Origin: Roseateles depolymerans
GTDB lineage: Bacteria > Pseudomonadota > Gammaproteobacteria > Burkholderiales > Burkholderiaceae_C
Assembly (NCBI GenBank): GCA_003241055.1
Contig: QFOD01000003.1
Location: 239,241-303,240, forward strand
Length of the DNA: 64,000 nt
Direction of reading: 5' to 3'
Of the stretch, positions 25,619 through 33,934 are shown one piece after another; the first letter of the stretch is position 1, and each line of letters opens with the position of its first letter. Position numbers and translations under genes: made by a program. The notes below the pieces were generated by a model that was given only the letters and a program-made list of their open reading frames with translations, searched no databases and was not told the origin of the DNA.

Positions 25619-28318
25619 ATGGATGAAACGGAAAAACGCCGCTGGCTGACGCTCAGCCCGCTGCTGGACGAACTGCTGGATCTGGACGACGAGGCCCGTG
25701 CCGCGCGCATGGCGGCTTTGCGACGCGAGGACGCGGCGCTGGCCGCCGAGCTGCAGGTGCTGCTGGACAAGGACGCCGAGCTGCAGGCGCAGGGCTTCCT
25801 GGCGCGCCCGGCGGCCGAGCAGCTGAGGGTCGCGCCACCCACCCTGAGCGACCCCATGCCCGACCTGGCGGGGCAGGCCGTGGGCGCCTATGTGCTGGAG
25901 CATGAGCTGGGGCGGGGCGGCATGGGGTCGGTCTGGCTGGCCCAGCGTGCGGATGGCCGCTTCGAGGGTCAGGTCGCCGTCAAGTTCCTGCGCGGCGTCA
26001 GCACCGGCTTGCTGGGGCAGGGGGATGGCGGGCGCTTCGAGCGCGAGGGCCAGATCCTGGCCCGCCTGGCCCATCCGCACATCGCGCGGCTGCTGGACGC
26101 CGGCGTGTTTCAGCAGAACCAGCCCTACCTCGTGCTGGAGTATGTCGACGGCCAGCCCATCGACCGCTATTGCGACCAGCACCAGCTGGGTGTGCGTGAG
26201 CGCGTGCAGCTGTTCCTGGATGTGCTGGCGGCCGTGGCTCACGCCCATTCGCGGCTGATCCTGCATCGCGACCTCAAGCCGTCCAACATCCTGGTCACCG
26301 AGAACGGCGAGGTGAAGCTGCTCGATTTCGGCATCGCCAAGCTGCTGGACGATGCCAGCCAGGGCGAAGAAGGGGCGGCAGCCACGGAATTGACCCGCCG
26401 GGCCGGCAGTGCCTACACCGCCAGCTATGCGGCGCCTGAGCAGGTGCAGCAGCTGGATGTCACCACGGCCACCGACGTCTATGCCCTCGGCGTGCTGCTG
26501 TACCGCCTGCTGGGTGGCAGCCACCCGACGGCCGCCGAAACACAGACCCAGCTGGATAGGCTGAAGGCCATCGTCGAGCAGGAACCCCGGCGCCTGTCGG
26601 ACGCCGTGGCCGCCAGCCCCGAGCGTCGGGACACGGCCCGGCAGCTGCGGGGGGATCTGGACACCATCGTGGCCAAGGCGCTGAAGAAGCGTCCGATCGA
26701 CCGCTACGTCAACGCCGAGGCGATGGCGGATGACCTGCGTCGCTGGCTTGCACACGAGCCCATCAGCGCGCGGCCTGACAGCCGGCTGTATGTGCTGGGG
26801 CGCTTCGTGCGCCGTCATCGCGTCGGTGTGGCGGCAGGCGCGCTTGCGGTCTGCGGGTTGCTGGGGCTGACCGTCGTCAGCCTGCTGCAGGCACACCGCG
26901 CGGCGACGGCGGAGCAGCAGGCCCAGGCTAGACGCCAGCAGGCCGAGGACCTGCTGAGCTACATGCTGGGCGAGTTCGCCGACAAGCTGCGCCCCATCGG
27001 CCGTCTGGAGCTGCTGGACAGCGTGGGCAGCAAGGCCCTGTCCTTCCTGGCGAACGATGATTCCCCCGGCCCCGAAGAGCGCCTGCAGCGCGCCAAGGCG
27101 CTGACGGTGGTGGGGGAGGTGCGGTTCTCCAAGCGGGACATAGAGGCAGCCGTCGAGCCGCTGCGGGCCGCCAACGCGCTGCTTGAGGGGGAGCCACCGC
27201 GGCCCGAATTGCTGGTGCCTTGGCGCAAGGCCCAGGGGGCTGCCGCCTTCTGGCTAGGGTATGTCCGGCTCGGCCAGTTGCAGTATGACGAGACGGAGCG
27301 GGCGTGGACCCGTTATCTGCGTGTGACCGAGCGCTGGAGGGATGAGCGGCCGAACGACCTCGATGCACGCGTAGAACTCTCCTACGCGGAGAACAGTCTG
27401 GGGACGCTGAAATCGAGTCTCGGCCAGCTGGTCGAGGCCGAGCAGCGGTTCCGTCAGTCCTTGTTGTTGAAGGAGGGCGTGCTGCAGACCCGTGTTGACG
27501 ACGCGGTGCTTCAGGCGGATTGGGCTGACAGCCTCAGCTGGCTGGGATCAACGCTGAGACTGAATGGGCGCGAGGCGAGCGCACGGCAGCTCTTCGAGGA
27601 GGCGCTGCGTCGCATTGCCGTGATTCGTCGTCAGCACCCGGGTGATCTGGCCTGGCTCCAGGTTGAGGTCAGCAGCCGACTGTTTTTCGGCGCGGCCATG
27701 GGGCGTGGTGGGGACGTTGCCCGGGCAAGGCAGGAACTGATGCAGGCACTCGACGGTGCCACCACGCTCGTTCATCAGGACCCCAGCAACCGGCAGTGGG
27801 CCTTCATCCGGATCGAGGTGGAGTCGGAGTTGTTGCGGGTGCAGGGCCTGGCGCCGGCGCAGCAGTCGCTGCGCGCGAAGGAGTTGTATCGGCTTTTGGA
27901 GTCGTTGCGGCCCCAGGGGCCAACGGATCGCTGGCTGAATAGGCAGGTTGCATTGCTTGAGCAGGTGTCGGTTGATCCATGCAGAGGCTCGGCATGCGCC
28001 GAGAGGCAGTCGCAGTGGGAGCGTCTGCGGGCCCGATTGGCGAGCGCAGCTCAACGTGCCCCTAGAGATCAACAAATATTGCTCGCGACGGTTGAGCTGC
28101 TGCAGTTGCAAGCCCGCGTGGCCAGCGAGGACGCGGCTAAGGTGCGCAGCGTGTGCGAAGAGGCAGACGCTTTACTGCACGCTACGCCGGGTTGGCTGCG
28201 GGTTCATGCCCAGTTGACCGAACGGTGGTTGCAGATCCAGTCCTGCCTGAATCGTGAAGCCTCCGACGGTGAACAACGTTCAGCGAGGGAATGGCTGAGG
28301 CATCAGCGAGGCTTGTAG
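25619..28318 (+). CDS. Membrane-anchored Ser/Thr protein kinase with repeat-rich C-terminal half
   Basis: An 899-residue Hanks-type kinase. The kinase domain (about 90-370) has the Gly loop LGRGGMGSVW, Lys122 in VAVKFL, HRDLKPSN with Asp218, and DFG at Asp236. A hydrophobic segment at 402-423 (VGVAAGALAVCGLLGLTVVSLL) places the kinase inside the cell. The remaining ~475 residues are helical and TPR-like (e.g. AKALTVVGEVRFSKRDIEAAVEPLRAANALLEG) and would face the periplasm. It directly follows the ECF sigma gene, the presumed target. The last third of the gene is less GC-rich than the first. Confidence 0.9.
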   Translation: MDETEKRRWLTLSPLLDELLDLDDEARAARMAALRREDAALAAELQVLLDKDAELQAQGFLARPAAEQLRVAPPTLSDPMPDLAGQAVGAYVLEHELGRGGMGSVWLAQRADGRFEGQVAVKFLRGVSTGLLGQGDGGRFEREGQILARLAHPHIARLLDAGVFQQNQPYLVLEYVDGQPIDRYCDQHQLGVRERVQLFLDVLAAVAHAHSRLILHRDLKPSNILVTENGEVKLLDFGIAKLLDDASQGEEGAAATELTRRAGSAYTASYAAPEQVQQLDVTTATDVYALGVLLYRLLGGSHPTAAETQTQLDRLKAIVEQEPRRLSDAVAASPERRDTARQLRGDLDTIVAKALKKRPIDRYVNAEAMADDLRRWLAHEPISARPDSRLYVLGRFVRRHRVGVAAGALAVCGLLGLTVVSLLQAHRAATAEQQAQARRQQAEDLLSYMLGEFADKLRPIGRLELLDSVGSKALSFLANDDSPGPEERLQRAKALTVVGEVRFSKRDIEAAVEPLRAANALLEGEPPRPELLVPWRKAQGAAAFWLGYVRLGQLQYDETERAWTRYLRVTERWRDERPNDLDARVELSYAENSLGTLKSSLGQLVEAEQRFRQSLLLKEGVLQTRVDDAVLQADWADSLSWLGSTLRLNGREASARQLFEEALRRIAVIRRQHPGDLAWLQVEVSSRLFFGAAMGRGGDVARARQELMQALDGATTLVHQDPSNRQWAFIRIEVESELLRVQGLAPAQQSLRAKELYRLLESLRPQGPTDRWLNRQVALLEQVSVDPCRGSACAERQSQWERLRARLASAAQRAPRDQQILLATVELLQLQARVASEDAAKVRSVCEEADALLHATPGWLRVHAQLTERWLQIQSCLNREASDGEQRSAREWLRHQRGL

Positions 28319-28383
28319 GCCCTGCGTGCGCGGGGCCGTGTTCGCCACTTCGATCGCACGGCACAACGACTAGGGAATGCTTC

Positions 28384-28812
28384 ATGACGACGTTTGTTTC
28401 ACCTTACACCGCCACCGTGACCTCCACGACACCAGATGGCCTGGCGGTCTGTAGCTATGTCGACGGCAAAAGTCTGCCGGTGCCCGATGGCGCGGTGCTG
28501 ACGACGGGAACCTATCCGGGCCAGCCTGGGCAGTTGCAGATCCGCTTCGTGGAGGCCAACGGCCTGCAGTTGGTTGGCGCTGTGGCGAATACGGTGGGTG
28601 CCGACCCGGCACTTGGCGCGGCGAACATGCTGGCGGCCACTCGGGCCCCTTCGTCTCGCGGCGGTTATGTGGACACCGTGACCCTGCCTTGGCCCCAGGA
28701 CACCTACACCACGCGTGGCGTGGTGCTGATGTTTGCCCAGGTCGATGCCAGCGGCATGATGGTGAACATGTTCCCGACGTCGGATCCGCAGGTTCGCAAC
28801 GATCAGATGTGA
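28384..28812 (+). CDS. Hypothetical protein downstream of the kinase
   Basis: A 142-residue protein that I do not recognise. It has no signal peptide and no membrane segment. The composition is rich in Thr, Val, Gly and Pro, with probable beta strands (FVSPYTATVTSTTPDG..., TLPWPQDTYTTRGVVLMFAQVDA), and it ends with a polar tail. ATG 28384 follows the kinase stop by 65 bases with AGGGA upstream, so it is likely the third gene of the sigma/kinase unit. It converges with the J-domain gene, 18 bases apart. A role as kinase substrate or sigma regulator is possible but not shown. Confidence 0.65.
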   Translation: MTTFVSPYTATVTSTTPDGLAVCSYVDGKSLPVPDGAVLTTGTYPGQPGQLQIRFVEANGLQLVGAVANTVGADPALGAANMLAATRAPSSRGGYVDTVTLPWPQDTYTTRGVVLMFAQVDASGMMVNMFPTSDPQVRNDQM

Positions 28813-28830
28813 CGTGTGCGGGGTTCGCCG

Positions 28831-29682
28831 CTACTGCAGGCCCAGGCCCGTCAATCGTTGATAGCGCTTGCGCAGGAACTCCGCCGCCCGTTGCGCATCG
28901 CCCTGAATGCGCTCGCCGATGTAGAGCTCCTGGCGGCGTTCCACGATCTGGGCGCGCAGCCGGGCGGCCATGATGTCCAGCGGACGCATGCCGCCCTTCT
29001 CCGCACGCTCAACGGCGATGCGCAGTTCGTGCATCTGCTGGGTCTGCAGCCAGGCGATCTGGGCTCTCACCACGCGAATGCGACCCTGCACCAGGTGCTC
29101 ACACAGGCCCATCCAGGCGCGCACTGCGTCGGCCGGGCCGCCGATCACCTTCTCCGGCAGCTCGCCGTCGGCCAGCAGCATGCGTTCCAGCTGCTTGCGG
29201 TCCTGCGCTGCATAGGCGTCGTTCACCGCGGCCATCTGCTGCTCGCGCAGCGCGCGATCCGGCCCGGGTGCGGCCAGGTCGGGGTGAAACCGCATGGCCG
29301 CCCGGCGGTACAGGGTCTTCAGGCTGGGCGGGGGCAGGTCGGTCGTCGGCCCGGTGGGCTCAGGCGGCAGCGGCGTGGCCTCGGGCAGGGCCGGAATCTC
29401 GGGCCAGGTCTTGCTGTGCGGTGCCGCGGGCCGCGGCGCATCCACGCCTTCGCGCTTCAGCGCCTCGAACAGCACCACGGTGGCCTGCTGCAGCTGCGCC
29501 TCGAGATCATCGAGTTCGCGCATCAGGGGGCCCAGCGTCTCCAGGTAGCGCTGCCGAAAGCCCAGCAGCTTGGCCCGCAGGCCGTCGTGATCGGCCTCCA
29601 GCACATCGAGGTACTGCTGCAGATCGCGCAGCTGCTCGCGTCGGCGGGTCAGTTCGTGACGGGAAAGGGCCGTGCTGGGCAT
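28831..29682 (-). CDS. J-domain-like protein with N-terminal coiled coil
   Basis: A 283-residue protein. Residues 1-80 form a long, heptad-like helix (EQLRDLQQYLDVLEADHDGLRAKLLGF in parts). A Pro-rich linker leads to a J-like segment at about 118-160 (SLKTLYRRAAMRFHPDLA with HPD at 133-135, then EQQMAAVNDAYA). The C-terminal third is again charged and helical. The HPD motif stimulates Hsp70 ATPase in true J proteins, so it may be a specialised co-chaperone; DnaJ zinc fingers are absent. It follows hppA on the same strand, after that gene's terminator. Confidence 0.8.
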   Translation of the reverse strand: MPSTALSRHELTRRREQLRDLQQYLDVLEADHDGLRAKLLGFRQRYLETLGPLMRELDDLEAQLQQATVVLFEALKREGVDAPRPAAPHSKTWPEIPALPEATPLPPEPTGPTTDLPPPSLKTLYRRAAMRFHPDLAAPGPDRALREQQMAAVNDAYAAQDRKQLERMLLADGELPEKVIGGPADAVRAWMGLCEHLVQGRIRVVRAQIAWLQTQQMHELRIAVERAEKGGMRPLDIMAARLRAQIVERRQELYIGERIQGDAQRAAEFLRKRYQRLTGLGLQ

Positions 29683-29742
29683 GGCCCGATTGTGCCCTGG
29701 CCCGGGCCCGTCCCCGTATCCGGGTGGTTACTGTTGCAAACG

Positions 29743-29770
29743 AAAACAGCCCCGGAAACCGGGGCTGTTC
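29743..29770 (-). terminator. Rho-independent terminator of hppA
   Basis: On the minus strand: AACAGCCCCGG, loop TTT, CCGGGGCTGTT, TTCG. The 11-bp stem with a short T run lies 23 bases after the hppA stop and separates it from the J-domain gene. Confidence 0.85.
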
Positions 29771-29792
29771 CGGTCTTGTTCCGGGCCGTGAA

Positions 29793-31973
29793 TCAGGGCC
29801 GGGACGCTGCGGCCGACCCGGCCAGGCCTGCGGGCTCGGGCAGCGCTGTGGCGGGTGCCACGGCCTGCGTCGGTAGCGGCGGTGCGGGGATGGCCGCAGC
29901 GGGCAGCAGCGGCACGATGAGCAGCGCGACGATGTTGATGATCTTGATCAGCGGGTTCACCGCCGGGCCGGCCGTGTCCTTGTAGGGGTCGCCCACGGTG
30001 TCGCCGGTGACGGCGGCCTTGTGGGCGTCGCTGCCCTTCTTGTGCAGCACGCCAGCGTCGTCCTTGAAGCCTTCCTCGATCAGCTTCTTGGCGTTGTCCC
30101 AGGCGCCGCCGCCGGTGCACATGGAGATGCCGACGAACAGGCCGGTGACGATGGTGCCCATCAGGAGGCCGCCCAGCGCCGCCGGCCCCAGCAGCAGGCC
30201 CACGACGATGGGCGCCACCACGGGCAGCAGCGAGGGCACGATCATTTCCTTGATGGCGGCGCTGGTCAGCATGTCCACCGCCGTGCCGTACTCGGGCTTG
30301 GCCCGACCTTCCATGATGCCGGGGATCTCCTTGAACTGGCGGCGCACCTCGACGACCACCGAGCCCGCGGCGCGGCCGACGGCCTCCATGGCCATCGCGC
30401 CGAACAGGTAGGGGATCAAGCCGCCGATGAAGAGGCCCAGGATCACGCGGTGGTCCGACAGCTCGAAGCTCACCCGCAGGCCGCGCGACTCCAGCGCATG
30501 CGTGTAGTCGGCAAACAGCACCAGCGCGGCCAGACCGGCGGAGCCGATCGCATAGCCCTTGGTGACGGCCTTGGTGGTGTTGCCCACGGCGTCCAGCGGG
30601 TCGGTGATGTCGCGCACGCTGTCGGGCAGTTCGCTCATCTCGGCGATGCCGCCGGCGTTGTCGGTGATGGGGCCGTAGGCGTCCAGCGCCACGACGATGC
30701 CGGCCATGCTCAGCATGGACGTGGCCGCGATCGCGATGCCGTAGAGCCCGGACAGGTGGTAGGCCGCGTAGATGGCCGCGCAGACGAACAGCACCGGCCA
30801 GGCGGTGGACTTCATCGACACGCCCAGCCCCGCGATGATGTTGGTGCCGTGGCCGGTGGTGGACGCCTGGGCCACGTGTTGCACCGGCGCGTACTGCGTA
30901 CCGGTGTAGTACTCGGTGATCCAGACCATGGCTGCCGTCAGCAGCAGGCCCACCGTGCAGGCGCCGAACAGCGCCATCGCGTTGGTGCTGCCGCCGGTGG
31001 CGAACTGCACCTCGGCGGGGAACATCGCACGGGTCACGAAGAAGAATGCGATCAGGCTCAGCACGCCGGAGGCGATCAGCCCCTTGTAGAGCGCGGGCAT
31101 CACGTTCTTCATGCCGTCGCCGGCCTTCACGAAATAGCAGCCGATGATGGAGGCGATGATGGACACGCCGCCCAGCACCAGCGGGTAGACGAGTGCCGTG
31201 GCCGAGTTGCCGCCGAAGGCGAGGGCGCCCAGCGAGATGGTGGCGATCAGCGTGACGGCATAGGTCTCGAACAGGTCGGCGGCCATGCCGGCGCAATCGC
31301 CGACGTTGTCGCCCACGTTGTCGGCAATCACGGCCGGGTTGCGCGGGTCGTCCTCCGGGATGCCGGCCTCCACCTTGCCCACCAGGTCGGCGCCCACATC
31401 GGCGCCCTTGGTGAAGATGCCGCCGCCCAGGCGCGCAAAGATGGAAATCAGCGAGGAGCCGAAGGCCAGGCCCAGCAGGGGCTTCAGCGAGGCGGCGTCC
31501 ACATGCTGCCCGCCCTCGCTCACATGCCAGAAGAACAGGCCCACGCCGAGGAGGCCCAGGCCCACCACCAGCATGCCGGTGATGGCGCCGCCCTTGAAGG
31601 CCACGTCCAGCGCGGCCGCCATGCCGCGGGTGGCGGCCTGAGCGGTGCGCACATTGGCCCGCACCGAGATGTTCATGCCGATGAAGCCGCAGATGCCCGA
31701 CAGCACCGCGCCGATGACGAAACCGATCGCGGTCTGCAGGCCCAGACCCGGCACCCCGGCGATCAGCACCGTCAGCACCACGCCGACGATGCCTATCGTG
31801 CGGTACTGCCGGCCCAGGTAGGCCGCCGCCCCCTGCTGGATCGCCGCAGCGATCTCCTGCATGCGGGCATTGCCCGCGTCCTGACTGAGGATCCAGCTGC
31901 GCTGGATGAATCCGTAAACAACGGCCGCGAGGCCGCAGGCCACCGCGAAGTACAGCGCCATCTCCGTCGACAT
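29793..31973 (-). CDS. hppA: Membrane-bound proton-pumping pyrophosphatase (K+-independent type)
   Basis: Couples hydrolysis of pyrophosphate to proton export, saving energy under low-ATP conditions. The 726-residue protein has about 16 helices, the catalytic DVGADLVGKVEAGIPEDDPR loop and the DNVGDNVGD metal-binding repeat. Subtype is readable from GNTTKAVTKGYAIGS: Lys468 replaces the Ala of K+-dependent enzymes, which indicates the K+-independent H+-pump class. It is divergent from the soluble pyrophosphatase gene ppa across 191 bases. Confidence 0.96.
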   Translation of the reverse strand: MSTEMALYFAVACGLAAVVYGFIQRSWILSQDAGNARMQEIAAAIQQGAAAYLGRQYRTIGIVGVVLTVLIAGVPGLGLQTAIGFVIGAVLSGICGFIGMNISVRANVRTAQAATRGMAAALDVAFKGGAITGMLVVGLGLLGVGLFFWHVSEGGQHVDAASLKPLLGLAFGSSLISIFARLGGGIFTKGADVGADLVGKVEAGIPEDDPRNPAVIADNVGDNVGDCAGMAADLFETYAVTLIATISLGALAFGGNSATALVYPLVLGGVSIIASIIGCYFVKAGDGMKNVMPALYKGLIASGVLSLIAFFFVTRAMFPAEVQFATGGSTNAMALFGACTVGLLLTAAMVWITEYYTGTQYAPVQHVAQASTTGHGTNIIAGLGVSMKSTAWPVLFVCAAIYAAYHLSGLYGIAIAATSMLSMAGIVVALDAYGPITDNAGGIAEMSELPDSVRDITDPLDAVGNTTKAVTKGYAIGSAGLAALVLFADYTHALESRGLRVSFELSDHRVILGLFIGGLIPYLFGAMAMEAVGRAAGSVVVEVRRQFKEIPGIMEGRAKPEYGTAVDMLTSAAIKEMIVPSLLPVVAPIVVGLLLGPAALGGLLMGTIVTGLFVGISMCTGGGAWDNAKKLIEEGFKDDAGVLHKKGSDAHKAAVTGDTVGDPYKDTAGPAVNPLIKIINIVALLIVPLLPAAAIPAPPLPTQAVAPATALPEPAGLAGSAAASRP

Positions 31974-32164
31974 GAGTTTGTCTCCTTGTAGCGTGTTGTC
32001 TGCGGTCCGCGCCGTTTGCGGGACCTGCGCCGCGCAGCTTAAGTGGCCGGTCAGGGGGGCGTCTGAGCGTTTACCAGCACAAACCCTTGCCCGGCGCAGT
32101 CTGTGAGGCTGGCGTCAGCCAGACTTCTAGAATGCGGGTTTTCCTTAGACCCAAGACGTCGCCC

Positions 32165-32695
32165 ATGAGCCTGCAGAACGTGACCCCCGGCGCCAAGGCG
32201 CCCGAAGAATTCAACGTCGTCATCGAGATCCCGATGAACGCCGACCCGATCAAGTACGAGGTCGACAAGGAGACCGGCGCGCTGTTCGTCGACCGTTTCC
32301 TGACGACGCCGATGTACTACCCCTGCAACTACGGCTATGTGCCGCAGACGCTGGCGGACGACGGCGACCCGGTGGACGTGCTGGTCATCACCCCGTTCGC
32401 GCTGCAGCCCGGCGTGGTCGTGAAGTGCCGCGCGCTGGGCGTGCTGCAGATGGACGACGAGGCCGGCGGCGACGCCAAGCTGGTGGCCGTGCCCACCAGC
32501 AAGACACTGCCGATGTACGACCACTGGAAGTCCATCGAGGACGTGAACCCGATGCGCATCAAGGCCATCCAGCACTTCTTCGAGCACTACAAGGACCTGG
32601 AGCCCAACAAGTGGGTCAAGGTCAAGGGCTGGGAAGGCGTGGACGCCGCCAAGAAGGAAATCACCGACGGCATCGCCAACTACAAGAAGGCCTGA
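32165..32695 (+). CDS. ppa: Soluble inorganic pyrophosphatase (family I)
   Basis: Hydrolyses cytosolic pyrophosphate to drive biosynthesis. The 176-residue hexameric-type enzyme contains FNVVIEIP, the YPCNYGYVPQT segment and the signature DGDPVDVLV with its metal-binding Asp residues. ATG 32165 follows a TAGAAT -10-like box at 32127-32132; the upstream in-frame start at 32087 would lie ahead of that box. It is divergent from hppA, which acts on the same substrate. Confidence 0.96.
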   Translation: MSLQNVTPGAKAPEEFNVVIEIPMNADPIKYEVDKETGALFVDRFLTTPMYYPCNYGYVPQTLADDGDPVDVLVITPFALQPGVVVKCRALGVLQMDDEAGGDAKLVAVPTSKTLPMYDHWKSIEDVNPMRIKAIQHFFEHYKDLEPNKWVKVKGWEGVDAAKKEITDGIANYKKA

Positions 32696-32737
32696 GCCTT
32701 CTGACCCGGCCGGGGCCGCAGGGCCCGGTCGGCCCCC

Positions 32738-33934
32738 TCAAGACGCCGCATCCGCGGCGTCTTGTCGTTTGTAGGGCGCGTGTCCGTTCAGCTCGTCCAG
32801 GTAGCCGGACATGGCCTGACCCTCACGGGCCAGGAAGTCGTTCACGGCGTCCGCAAAGCCGGGGTGGGCCAGCCAGTGGCTGGAGGCGGTGGGCGTGGGC
32901 ATCAGGCCGCGGGCCATCTTGTGCTCGCCCTGGGCGCCACCCTCGAAGCGCTGGTAGCCGTTGGCGATGCACCAGGCCAGCGGCTGGTAGTAGCAGGCGT
33001 CGAAATGCAGGCAGGGCACATGTTCCAGCGCGCCCCAGTAGCGCCCGAAGGCCGCGCGCCGTGCCGGGTCCAGCGCGAGCAGCGAGCTGGCAATGCGCTG
33101 GCCCTCCCGCGTGGCGATGAACAGCAGCCAGTGCTGTGGCATCTCGGCCGCCATGCGGGCGAAGAAGTCACGGCTCAGGTAGGGCGTGCTGCGGTGCTCG
33201 AGGTAGGTCTGCTGGTAGCAGCGGTAGAAGAAATCCCAGTCCTCGGGCGTGATCTGCGATCCGCTGAGCGCCTCGAAACTCACGCCCGCATCGCGTACGC
33301 GCCGCTGCTCCTGCTGGATCTTCTTGCGCTTCTCGCGCTGCAACCGGGCCAGGAAGGCGGGGAAGTCGGCATCCGGCTCAGGGGTGTGCGCGGTCCAGTG
33401 GAACTGCACACCGTGCCGTGCCATGCAGCCAGCCTCGGCCAGCGCGGCCTGGTCGGCTTCGTCGCCGAACAGCACGTGCAGCGACGAAGCTTCGGTTTCG
33501 CGCGCCAGTGCGCGCAGCGCCTGCGCCAGCAGCGCGCGGGCCTCGGCATCGCGGGCCAGCAGGCGGCTGCCCGGCACTGGCGTGAAGGGCACGGCCACCA
33601 GCAGCTTGGGGTAATAGTCCAGCCCATGGCGGCGGTAGGCGTCGGCCCAGGCCCAGTCGAACACGTACTCGCCGTAGCTGTGGCTCTTGAGATAGGCCGG
33701 GCAGGCGGCGATCAGTGTGTCGCCGTCCCAGATGGACACGAACTGGGCCTGCCAGCCGGTCTCGGCCGTGGCGCTACCCGAGGCCTGCAGCGCGCTCAGG
33801 TAGGCATGGCTCATGAAGGGCGTGGGCCGGGCCTGCGCGGCCAGCAGTTCGTCCCAAGGGGCTTGCGGCAGGGCTGCCGGGTCGGCGTCCACCCGGATGA
33901 CATAATTTTTCCCCGCCTCTGAAGTGAATCCCAT
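32738..33934 (-). CDS. FemAB-like / DUF482 GNAT-fold protein
   Basis: A protein of up to 398 residues of the DUF482 (FemAB-like acetyltransferase fold) family. Characteristic segments are SYGEYVFDWAWADAYRRHG, KLLVAVPFTPVPGSRLL, FYRCYQQTYLEHRSTPYL, and the C-terminal CHFDACYYQPLAWCIA-like motif followed by RFEGGAQGEHKMARGL. The family is related to peptidyl transferases that modify cell-wall precursors, but its own substrate is unknown. The ATG at 33934 shares CATG with the nadE start; a GTG at 33892 is a reasonable alternative. It converges on ppa. Confidence 0.85.
   Translation of the reverse strand: MGFTSEAGKNYVIRVDADPAALPQAPWDELLAAQARPTPFMSHAYLSALQASGSATAETGWQAQFVSIWDGDTLIAACPAYLKSHSYGEYVFDWAWADAYRRHGLDYYPKLLVAVPFTPVPGSRLLARDAEARALLAQALRALARETEASSLHVLFGDEADQAALAEAGCMARHGVQFHWTAHTPEPDADFPAFLARLQREKRKKIQQEQRRVRDAGVSFEALSGSQITPEDWDFFYRCYQQTYLEHRSTPYLSRDFFARMAAEMPQHWLLFIATREGQRIASSLLALDPARRAAFGRYWGALEHVPCLHFDACYYQPLAWCIANGYQRFEGGAQGEHKMARGLMPTPTASSHWLAHPGFADAVNDFLAREGQAMSGYLDELNGHAPYKRQDAADAAS
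32740..32763 (+). terminator. Terminator-like hairpin after ppa, inside the convergent gene's 3' end
   Basis: AAGACGCCGC, loop ATCC, GCGGCGTCTT: a perfect 10-bp stem 45 bases after the ppa stop, followed by GTCGTTT. It overlaps the last codons and stop of the FemAB-like gene on the other strand, where it encodes DAADAAS. Confidence 0.65.
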
